64,000 bases of DNA from assembly GCA_963969595.1 (NCBI GenBank), contig OZ018408.1, positions 11,839,823-11,903,822 on the forward strand, given 5' to 3'. Below, piece after piece: positions 36,791 to 46,950 of this stretch. The position numbers were made by a program, and so were the translations under genes. Below the pieces are notes generated by a model that was not told the origin of the DNA, searched no databases, and saw only the letters and a list, made by a program, of their open reading frames with translations. Numbering within the stretch: the first letter of the stretch is position 1; every line of letters starts with the position of its first letter. The DNA comes from Neckera pumila. Its lineage: Eukaryota > Streptophyta > Bryopsida > Hypnales > Neckeraceae.

Positions 36791-38346
36791 CTGGCAAAAT
36801 CAACTACAAAGGGAGAACTCCCACCTGTGCAAGATGAAGCTAGGAGCATGATCTGATTGGGAACAAGGACTCTCATAGTCATAACCAAGACAAGCATGAC
36901 GGAGGCAGCTCAATTGCCGATACTGTATCAACGTCGGGTCTCTGGCGGACACTGACCGGCACTGGTGATTTCCCATGTTGCCTGGCACCGTTTCAGCCTG
37001 AAGAGGGTCTATTCTGTCCACCGAACCAGGTCCAGAGACTGGAATCTCCCAAAAAAATTTACTTGTAGTGCATCGTGCACCCCGTGGCCCCGCATGTGCT
37101 TTCCTGGATTCCTCTTTCAAGAACGCCATGATTTCTGCAGCATTTTGGAGCTTGCGCCCATCCACCTTCATTTGTTCCTTTCGTATCTCTCTTTTTAGAA
37201 GAGCACCTGCACCATCCACTTCCCCCTTCACATGCCCACTTCCAAAATAATTCCAGCACATTTGGCACCCAGAATTTAAACTCACACCACTAGTGAGATT
37301 AGGATACCTACTAATGAAATACCAAGCACGTGAAGACTTAAACTGACCACTACATCCATCAGACCAGACAATGTGATTAGAAGGTGAGAAACCTTGACTG
37401 CGCACATGCTCCTAGTTCAACATGAAGCACTTTTGCACATACAAAGAGTCGTGGGTTTTGTCATCAGAAATGTAATAATGAATTTCTTTCAGAAGCAGTG
37501 GCTCTTCATTTTCAGCTCTCCATGCAGGATTAGGTCTGTAGGTTATATGCACTAGAATGGTTATCTGGTCATTATGCCAATGCATTGATTGGATTTCATT
37601 CTGAACCTTGAGAGTATAATTTTCAGAGAAATCCACACAAGATATGAGAGTGTCTGCAGGAACAGACCCAAACAGCTCCCGGAATTGGAAATCCTGCCAA
37701 GTTGCAATGTAATTATGAAGTACAAAAGCTTGTAGTTTGGGTTTGAGGTAAGCGATTAACTCACGCGGTGGTGACTCTTGATACTCCATCGTCACCACTT
37801 TCTTTGGATTTCCATCTGCAGTTGTTCCCACTACCTTGTATCCAATGCTTTTCCACTTCACGAGCTGGTTAGTGCTTTCTTCAAGTGGACAAACCATAAG
37901 CAGCTGTAAGCCACAATCTGGACACTCTCCTAGTAAACAAGCCCGACGATGCCAAGCAGAGAACTTGACTTTCTCACATAAAATGGATGACCACAAGTTT
38001 GTTAGTCGTTCATATACTTCACGATGAGCATTGCAGAATCGGCCAGCATTTGCAGAATCCAGACCACCACAGACAAATTCACATTCACAATTGCAACTAC
38101 TGTGAACTCCAAGCTTATCTACACGCATGGTGTCAAGAGCTCTGAGTAGCTCTAGCAGCTCCTGATGATACTTACAACAGCATGTATTCCATAGCCGTAA
38201 ACGCCTAACCCACCATGGTTTCATGCTCTCGAAAGAAGTCAAGCTACAGAGCAAGTTAGGATACATGGCCTTGAAGCTCGTGTAGAACTCGAGTTGCACA
38301 ACCGTAGCTGCCATTAGAAATAAAACAGAGGAAGATACTAAACATT

Positions 38347-39418
38347 CACAGATATTGCAAAATGAGAGCAAGGAGGCTAAATCTATAAGTACAGGAGCAG
38401 GTGATGGCTGGCTAGCCACCAATAGGACAGCACATTCTCAAAGATGTAAGATCTGAAACTCCAATAGAAAGAGTAGAATAGAAGAGATCAGTTGATACTA
38501 AAGCATGAATTCTAGCAACACAGCATATCCAGTAGCACCCTAGCCCATACAGTAGCACTGAAGCACATACATTAGCACCCAATCACATACAGTAGCACTA
38601 AAGCACATACAGTACCACCCTAGCACATACAGTAGCACCCTAGCTCATACAATAGCACCCAAGCACATACAATAGCACCCTAGCACATACAGTAGCAACC
38701 AAGCACATACAATAGCAACCAAGCACATACGGTAGCACCCTAGCACATACGGTAGCACCCTAGCACATACGGTAGCACCCAAGCACATACAGTAGCAACC
38801 AAGCATATAATTTAGCACCCTAGCACATACACTAGCACCCAAGCACATACACTAGGAAGGAAGTAGCATTTCTAGGAAGAAAGCAGAGATGGTAGCATCC
38901 AAGCACATATTCCAGCAACAAAGGATAAATTCTTGCATCAAAGCAGTCATCTAGAAACATACTAGCACACAAGCACAAATTCTAGGAAGTAAGTAGAATT
39001 TCTAGCAACAAATAAAAGGTAGTAGCATCCAAGCACATATTCTAGCAAGTGATTGGCTACATTTTAAGCAACACAGCCAACATAGTACCAACCACGCACA
39101 TTTTCTAGCCAGAAAGCAGAATTTCAAGCAAGAACTCAGAACTTATAGCAACATAGCAAGTACAAAAGGATCCTAGCGAACTTTGAAGCAATAGAGCTAA
39201 TATTCAAGCAAGAGAAGAAGTATCATATGAAAACATGTTATAAATCAGCGATGCACATATTCAAGCAGAGGCGCACATTCTCAAGGCATGAAACAAATTC
39301 TGAGCATTGACTAAGGTTTATTTCCAAGCAACGTTGCACCTTGAGATGTGAAGAAGGTCGTTTTCAATCAAACCCTAATCCAGTAGCACAGTTGAAGGAG
39401 AGAACGGAATGAGGCTAC
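38347..39418 (-). repeat. Second copy of the shared intron sequence, flanked by 18-bp direct repeats
   Basis: Reverse-complement homologue of 29650-30846. On its own strand it starts GTAGCCTCATTCCGTTCTCT and ends TTTTGCAATATC. AGGAAGATACTAAACATT at 38329-38346 and AGGAAGATACCAAACATT at 39419-39436 flank it directly (17/18 identical). Outside these repeats lie the apparent donor (CAG/GTATTG) and acceptor (GGCAG) of a much shorter original intron. Confidence 0.7.
38536..38860 (-). repeat. 20-bp minisatellite, right copy
   Basis: About sixteen units of GTAGCACCCTAGCACATACA and variants, the reverse complement of the array at 30155-30365 but longer. The degenerate flanks extend to about 39200. 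Confidence 0.9.
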
Positions 39419-40671
39419 AGGAAGATACCAAACATTAAGAGGATTGCAAGCAACATGGAAGTGTAAAGGAACTATATTTTTACAATACCTGAGATACTTG
39501 TAGGAAATGGGTAGCATGGGAGACCCATTGCCGTGGACCCTCGTGGAAAGTCACAACATCTTTGCGGTTTGGGGACACTGTCGTCTCTTCCGTCCACCAC
39601 TGCTCAACCAGAGTCTTCACATTTTCAGCAAGGGAGTCGCTCCGAGTCTTTCTCCGATGGTGCAGCCAAAATGCATCTTGAGCAGAGTCTAGTAGTACTC
39701 GTCTTCCTTACGCCTTTGAGATATTACGCCTGTCCACCCCTAACAGCCCAGCAATTCCTCTTCCACTGCCAACATTTCCCTTAGAAGCGAATGTACACAA
39801 AATATCCTTTGCCATTATAATTTTAGAAGTTTTCTGACCCACCAAATGCTCTCTCATGCCTTCTCGCACACTGCTAAGAACGGAATGTCCCAACTTCACA
39901 GATTCTAAGTTACTCAAGTACGCTGGAGTGATGTCAGCCATACAAGTGTGTTCCAAGAGTTTCTCAACAATGAGAGCTCGTATGTTCCTATCATACTGTT
40001 GAAGACGCTGTGCTGTAAACGCAACAATTTCCTTCGCTACATGCGCACTAATTCTATTCACCCTAGATGCACACAAATCAGAAGTACCCGGCGATTCACA
40101 AGATGGATTGGAATCAATCAGGACTTCCCTGTTGGCGCCAGCTGCCTTCCTTGCCCTACAACGTCGTGTTTGCTCCCGACTGTCTCTTTTGCGCTTTTCA
40201 GCATACCATGCTTGGTGTGCCTCTTCTAGTCCACCTTGTGCCTCTCCTAGTCCAGGTGGGGCACATTCTAATGCTTCAGCAGAAGCCATTTCTTCTGCCA
40301 TTTCAGGAATTAGTGGCCTCACCTAAAAAAAGAAGGTGCATACAGTAAGAAAGTCTGATTTTCCAGGTTGATCAAGCTCTTATCCCCTACACCCTAAACC
40401 CTAATTCACTAGTGATCCCTTTGGTGAGAAGAAATTGTTCATCAGCTAGTCTTCATGCCTTTTGTTGGGTATACTTCACACTACTAGCAGGACGCTTACA
40501 CTGTGAAGAATACCCATTGCAACCACACTCCCCACACAAAACCCACAAAACCCACCTCCGCAAACGCCCTGTATTCTTCCCGCGGCAAGCACTCATCAAA
40601 CCCTCTCGAAACGAAAATGACGCAAACAATACTCCATCAAACAACATCTTAATGTCAAAAAACCTACCCAA

Positions 40672-41627
40672 AATAGCCTCATTCGTGCATCACACACGTT
40701 CTCACCCTGAACCCTAATTCCTTGTGGATGCATGGGTCCTGTCGCGCAAAATCAATGACAGTAAGTAGTAAACCCTAAAGCAATATAACTTCAAGCTTGT
40801 AATGAGGTAGAACTTACCAAACCACTTATTGAACGTAACTTCCAGAACGCAATGAAACCCTACTTCAATAACCGAAGTTCTGAAGATCACCCAACCCTCC
40901 ACTCCGCTCCACAGACCCTAAAGTAGCACCCTCCCCCATCGATCATCTTGGTTCTACATTGTAGATGCAGCTTCGGCTTCTGACAGTTTCCTTACAAACA
41001 ACAGGAAATGAAACGCACGCATAGCACCTGGAGAGTATGGGTATCCCATTTGAACGCAATCTTCATCGTGAGAGTGGTGGCGTGAAAGCAAAATCTGTAC
41101 GTGCAACGAGATCCTACTCTCTGCAAGCCAAAAAATTGTCTTACAAAAGCAGCGTCTTCAGCGTCATGTGTCTACCAATGCAATGCAGCGCTCAAGGTAA
41201 CTGGTGGCTGAAGCAAAACACGGCAAAAGCAGAAACACAAGCAGAAGCACAAGCAGAAGTACTAGGATCCGAAAGAGACGACAGGAACTAAACCCTAGAA
41301 GTCCGCAGTTGGGTTCCTCCACAAATTGCACTCATCCGAACACAGTCATCCACTAACGTAGCTGGCAACCTTGATCTTCTGAAGTCACTTATTCATCTTT
41401 CACTCAACAGTATTCATCCGTTTAAGGACCTTTTAGCACAAAAAGCACTGGTTACATGAATATAAAGTTGCTTTTGGGATCTCAAACGATGACTAAAAGT
41501 GGATGGCATTACAAAATAAGATTCTCTAAAGTTTATGAAAAAAGAAAACATAATCTTCAAACCAAAATTCAATCACACTTTTCACACAACTATCCTAAAG
41601 CATTTAAAAAAGGAAGTGTTACGTCCT
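40672..41627. other. Upstream region of the transposase gene inside the 14-kb element
   Basis: Contains AAACCCTA-type motifs and moderately GC-rich sequence that could be promoter or a non-coding first exon. An 84-codon frame at 41037-41291 shows no recognisable domain, so I do not call it. Confidence 0.4.
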
Positions 41628-42251
41628 AAGTGGCTCATATTAGCTCATGTGTACCCAAATAATATGTGTCAAAATGTATTTGAATCTTTTTTCCATTGCC
41701 AATATAATGTATTCACAAAATACTAGATAAGTGCTGGAAATCTTCATCTTGACCCTACAAAATTGTGGTCATAAAGATATACTTCATGAACATCAAATTT
41801 TTGCTACATTTCTCCTTCCAAATTGTGTACAAGCATTCTATCTTAATCTTTTGTTTTCATAACAGAAAACTGTAAACTATCAAATGAATCATTATAAAAA
41901 AAATTATCTTTGTTTCATAAAAAATTGTCACACTTATAAATTCTGTGAAGAAAAGTGAGCATGATATTGTCAATATTGCTGATGTAGTTCAATGAATTTG
42001 AAACAAATTCAACATGTATAAGTACCAATGTACACTAGTAAGGTAATTTACGTTTTTGATGTCTTATTCTTTACATTGGACACAACTAGTAATGATCTTC
42101 AAGTCAAATTTTTTGGTAAACCTTAATTAATCCTACAATGCTTTACATTAAGGTTTATGGTTTGGGTGAATTGGCCCACATCCTAGGTTTTTTCAAGTCA
42201 TTCCAAATGTTCATTTAAGATACATAAATAAAACAATTTTTTTGATTCAAT

Positions 42252-43810
42252 AACCCCTAAAGACTCAAGGCCTTCTTGGCAAAAAAAATCCAAAATTGCC
42301 ATTTTCATAGCAAAGAGAAATAAAAAAATTGAAAAATGTTTTTTCCTCCAAATGTAATTGTAGGATCCTACACCTATGAGAATGTGTTGGAAAAATTACA
42401 TAATTCTTGACCGCACAAATTGCAAGATGTTTGCTTTTAACCCCTAAAGTCCCACTGTCCCCTCGGGGGACAAAATGGATTTCGGGCAGGCTACTACAGC
42501 TTCAATATTCATTATTATTTTCTGAAATTTTTTTTCAAGATAAAAAAACACATTAGCTTCATGAAAATATAATTTTTATTCCAATTAGTGCCGGGAGCAA
42601 AAGTTATGGCACAAAACGTGTTTTTCTTGGGTGTGGCGGGCAGAAATCTTCTCACACAATTTTTTTTTTATAATTTCTTAAAAATTATTTTCTCATAGAT
42701 TGCATTTTTATCTATACGGGAAGCTTTGATTCATTCCATTTGAATTTGTTATGTACAAGTTATGGACAATTTTATTTTTTGGGCAAATTATAGCATCTTC
42801 TTGAAAAAAGAACTTGTAGGACTCATTTTAGAAAGCCATTTTTACAATTTTTCAAAGAAAAAAGGTGGACACGTCTAGGTTTGCTTGCTAAAACTATCTC
42901 AACATTGGGATTATAGTGTTTTAATCCCATCTTAGAGATATTGACTATTTAGTTTTTCTTTCAATCTTAGACCTACTTCTACTTAACAATTTTCTAAAGA
43001 ATGAAAATCATGTGTAATTTTTTGGGATTTTTTTCCCTAGTTATTTAACTCGATTAATCAACATAAAAAAAATTAAATTTACAGTCTATAGTACAAATTT
43101 ATTTTACAAATTGAGATCAAAGTCATCTTAAATTGCAAGTCAGTTTTCAAGAAATCAATTTTTTCCAACTTTGAATTCTAATTTCTTCTAGTCTATACGG
43201 TCAAACTTTATCAAATTTTTACCATTTGATCTGGGATAAGATTAATACAAGACCATACGCAGTTAGATTCTAAAAAAATTCTATTTTTTCTTTTCTTAGA
43301 TGAACGCATCAAAATTGACAATTCTAAGTCTTTTTGGACCAAAAAATGCCTTGGGACTTCAGGGATTAAAGTGAAAAAAAAAAAATCTTCAACACATTCC
43401 AGGACTAGAATTAATGACTTTGAGTAGTTTTAATCCACACTTTTTGCACTCCAGAGTTTTAAGCTTCAAATCTTTAGAGTGGACAATTGAGTTGAGAGTC
43501 TACATAAACAAAACCCAAAAACTCTTCATTGATATTATTAAAAAATTCTTAAGTAGAAGTAGGTACAAGATAGAAGGATAATCTAAAATATTAATATCTT
43601 TTATATGGAATTAAAAACCATTAATCCCAATGGTCAAATAGTTCTAGGAAAAAAACGAAACCTTGTGTAATTTTTTTTTTGGAACCCCCCATCCTTCATT
43701 TTGAGCTTAATTGGGCATACCTTTTTTTTAAAAATAGCGGCTGAAAAAAAAATATTTTCTCACACAGCTTAGCAAATTTTCAGTCTTCAAAAAAAGTTTC
43801 AGAAAAGCAC
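42252..43810. mobile_element. TTAA-family element, copy E, truncated and interrupted by copy F
   Basis: Starts AACCCCTAAAGACTCAAGGCC, proceeds through CACAAATTGCAAGATGTTTGC to 42436, is interrupted by copy F, and resumes at 43370 with AGTGAAAAAAAAAAAATCTTC. The order matches copy C without the insert (59167 on). The 3' end beyond about 43810 is missing. Confidence 0.7.
42441..43365. mobile_element. TTAA-flanked TIR element, copy F (925 bp), nested in copy E
   Basis: TTAA at 42437-42440 and 43366-43369 flanks CCCCTAAAGTCCCACTGTCC at the left and a right end reading ATGCCTTGGGACTTCAGGGA. The uninterrupted relative at 59354-59366 reads GCGTTTAAAGTG, with a single TTAA at the insertion point. 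Confidence 0.85.
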
Positions 43811-46800
43811 AAGTGTGGATGAAAAAAGAGAGATGTACAGAAAGGGAACTAATTCCCATTCATCAACCACATTGCACATTCAACGACTTCAAACCCTGTG
43901 TAGCTATGCGGGGTCGACAAACTTAAAGGTGGACGTCTTACCTCGCTCAGTGCTCGTCGTAGTTCCTCGTCACAGTTTCCTCTTTGGCGCGCATCCTCTT
44001 TCCCGCTCCTCCTCCTCACCGTCGCTCCTCTCCTCTGATGCTACTCGGCCTCCTCCACGGTGAATTGTGCGTTTGAATTTCGCAGAGGTCTTCCTTCTTC
44101 TATGTAGTGGCTGGCTTCTGTGAGTTTAGGGTTTTCGTTTTTGTGTTGCTTCAATGTCTCCCTTCTTCCAAGCCCCATTGACTGGTATCTTGTCTATGGC
44201 GTTGGGATAAGGTATCGGTAGTGCATCGGTGTTGGAGGTGTGAACTAGCATCCTGTTGCATAGATTTCACGGAAGCCCCAGATCTCGCAGCTTCCCCACG
44301 GAGGGATTCCTCATTACAGGTTTTAATCGTCCCATTCTAAATTTGTAGGGTTTTCCTGCAAACAATTTCGTTGCTTTTGGATTCAACTTAGGGATTGGAA
44401 AAGTAGATATGTGGAAACAAAGTTCAGGATTGTGAGAACTTAGGGTATGTCTTGTTTTCGGTGGAGTTCGTGGATTTCTCTGTGAATTACTCCAACGCAT
44501 GAATCGAGGTTAATTTAGGTCTCCAGCGAAAGCCGTGAATCGGATTGCCTCGATCAGTGAGCTTGTTTCGAAATTTTCATTAGAAGTGCATTTCTCTAGT
44601 TTGGTTTTTGCGTGGAGGTCCAATGGAAGGCAGATTATGAACTTAGCAAAATATAAGAATTGAAGAAGTTTCATTGCAGTTCGCCAGTTTGCTTGTTTTC
44701 CTATGAAGCGTGAAGAAAATAGAAGTCTTCAGGAAAAAAAATTGTAGACATAGGCTGAATTCGACCACCTTGGAGTTTTTCAGGTGGTTTGACAAGACTT
44801 GCTTGTGTCGTACCTTCAGATGTTATCTCTTACACTCGGAGGAAGAAACATTCTTATCTTAGGATTCAAGAGAAAATTCACTGTCGGTCCTCCGTCCGTC
44901 TGCTGTTGCCAATCGATCCGCGCATGTGGCAGGTCTCCCTTCCTCATTGATTTCGTTTCTCTTCCTCACGGCCCTGCAATTGCACGCAGTCGCAACAAGT
45001 TAGACGGATTCCGCAGGGTCTTGCTGTTTCTTTCGCCATTGAATTTGGTGCCTATTTGGAAATTTTCTTGTCCAATTTTGTCGCGAAATGGCAAGAGCAG
45101 GATCCTTGCTTTTTAATTCACCTTTAGGAATGTCACAATTTAATCCAAAAGCGTTTGCGGGTGCACCTATGGATCCTAGTAGCTTCCTGCTGTGCTCCAG
45201 TACAATGGAATTGAACTCTTGCATTTCCATTAATTCATGGGCACTCATCAAAGTTGTGAATTTACTCCTGTTCGATCTGTATGTAATCTAGACCAGAATG
45301 TGCTGTGAAAGAAACTAGAAAAGAATCACACAAATTTCAGTAGTAGAAGTATTGCCGTCTATGTTTTTCGTGTGGGTATAGGGGCTCGCGAGTGAACGTA
45401 CGGCTGTAGGAAGGCTGCTGAGAGTAGTTATTCTTCAGAATCATCACTCACAGGAAGTGTATCTTGGAAATCATCACTCACAAAGTCATAGGAGGTGTGC
45501 TGGTCTGACATTCCTTGCTATGAATGGCAACTAGCATCTTGAAGCGTCTCTTGGTCCTCATGATTTTGACAAATGTAAATTGTGCTCTTATTCTCTGTGT
45601 GTGTCACTCATTTATGCTTGGATTCTCGTTTTCAAAAACTCGCCAAAGTATGTTCTGCAGTTTGTTCGGTTTTGATTTGGTCTTGTCTGTCTTTTGATTC
45701 TTTTGATTTTCTTAGTGTTTCTCTTTGGTTTGCCTTGTTCAGCCTGTGATTTGGTGGAATTCGGGAATCACACAAGGAGTGCAGCAGGACTTCCCCCGCA
45801 CCCTTGCCAGTCAATTATTTAGTAGTGCGACCCCTGCCATTGGACTTCCCCTGCATCTGGGAAATACAGACCTGAGCCTGGTAAAGTGACAACTGATACC
45901 CTGATGCCATTTGCAAAGGGGATTGTTGAGAAGGTGAACGCTAAAAATGGCCCAAATGATTCGCATTGCCCTGGCCTGCAAAATTAGGGGATTGTTGTGA
46001 AACAGCACCGAGAGACTGAGGCCACCTTGGAAAATCCCTCCTTGCATCAAACCCAAGCTCCGAAAGGACTGAAGAGACTGCTGGCCTTGCAAATTACTTT
46101 GCTGTGCAATCTGCTGAGTCCCTTGAAAATTAGACTTTGCACGACTTTGCCCTTGTTGCCCACGCTCTTCACAGGATTGCGGTACATTAGCTTGCCCTGA
46201 TCACAAGTTATACAGGACAAGACCGTCAGAAGCACGATGGTGGACATTCAAACAAACCTCAGTGATCACTTTGTAGCTAAGTATGAGAGGTTTAACCGTT
46301 ACTGTAAGCTGGATGTGGACTGTTTATTTCTCCAGCATGGTAACCTCCAGACTGAGTCATTCCCACCAATTGGTGAAAAACGCAACATTTAACTTTGTTA
46401 TCTCCAGAAAGCCCAGAGTGCTGGTTGCTTCTTGGAGCCGCATCGAAACTTGATAATTCTACAGAATTCGTATTTTTTGCTGACATATTTCTATCTTCGT
46501 GCTTGCTAACGTTGTTGGTGGTCCCGCTCATCCCAAACCCGGCTATGATTCTAGAGCTCCGCCCCGTCTAAGATGTGGTCAGATTAATCCCCACCAGTAG
46601 TGAAGCAGCGCAGGATCCCGAGCAGGCTGAGTCTGGACTGTGACAGGCCGAGAGATCGTAGTCCTAGTATTTGAAGCTTCACTTTGTTTTTCCACTTGAG
46701 AGCTATGGACGGAAGTACCAGTCCGAATCTTCTCAATTGTAGAATTTTGGCCAAAAATTCTCCTTCACCTGGCCATTAGATGTTGTCCTCCCGTGAATTG

Positions 46801-46950
46801 GGCTGCGATTGTTGTCCCCACTCTCGAAATGCCCACCACTGAACTTGAACCCCGCCGTGGATTTGTCGTCGCCTTCTGCAACTGAGCTTGGATTTCCCTC
46901 GTGTTCGAGGTTTTCTGCAAGAGCTGGATTTTTCATTTGTCTCCTCTTGA
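43811..46950 (-). other. GC-richer block with minus-strand gene-like fragments, unidentified
   Basis: Composition differs from the AT-rich surroundings. On the minus strand, Gln/Ser/Asn-rich fragments occur at 46292-46936 (for example SSFDAAPRSNQHSGLSGDN) and 45811-46210 (for example NLQGQQSLQSFRSLGLMQGG, then SQQSPNFAGQGNANHLG in another frame). A further fragment at 45000-45251 contains MQEFNSIVLEHSRKLLG. Frames are broken by stops and shifts. It resembles a decayed low-complexity regulator gene or captured host exons; I do not recognise the gene. Confidence 0.35.

Larger units (their letters stand above)
36118..40671 (-). pseudogene. DDE-like transposase of the 14-kb transposon, multi-exon
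   Basis: Read on the minus strand. Exon A (40671 to about 40410) is Cys-rich (CGECGCNGYSSQCKR). Exon B (40322-39489) has a basic region (RKRDSREQTRRCRARKAA) and the HTH-like GIAGLLGVDRRNISKA. Exon C (about 38307-36825) holds the core, and exon D (36580-36118) holds GDNVVVRSPLQEEPYWLMLV and GFWYER. The core shows ISCVDFSENYT, then HYYISDDKTHDSLYVQ, then HIVWSDGCSGQFKSS, then GSGHVKGEVDGAGAL. This Asp/Asp/Asp-or-Glu series fits an RNase H-like DDE/D enzyme, as in a widespread but unclassified eukaryotic TE protein family I recognise by these motifs. The C-D junction is in phase (Arg codon split 2+1). In-frame stops at 40453-40455, 39708-39710 and 37412-37414 interrupt otherwise continuous coding. 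The A-B and B-C junctions are not resolved in phase. Confidence 0.7.
27303..41656. mobile_element. 14,354-bp TIR transposon with two convergent spliced genes
   Basis: The left end GGGTACACATGAGCTAATAT (27303 on) is part of a 29-bp sequence exactly repeated in inverse at 41628-41656, flanked by AAAT at 27299-27302 and 41657-41660. Inside are a coiled-coil/RING-like gene (+, 27695-31862) and a DDE-like transposase gene (-, 40671-36118), arranged tail to tail around a 4.3-kb non-coding centre. Both promoter regions carry telobox-like motifs. The perfect ends suggest relatively recent insertion, while the genes already carry stops and shifts. The superfamily is not one I can name; the 4-bp AAAT could be chance. 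Confidence 0.75.

Noticed and set aside
36405..36851. 148-codon plus-strand frame opposite the transposase C-terminal exon
   Set aside because: Antisense shadow of the minus-strand exons, and it includes intronic tandem repeats.
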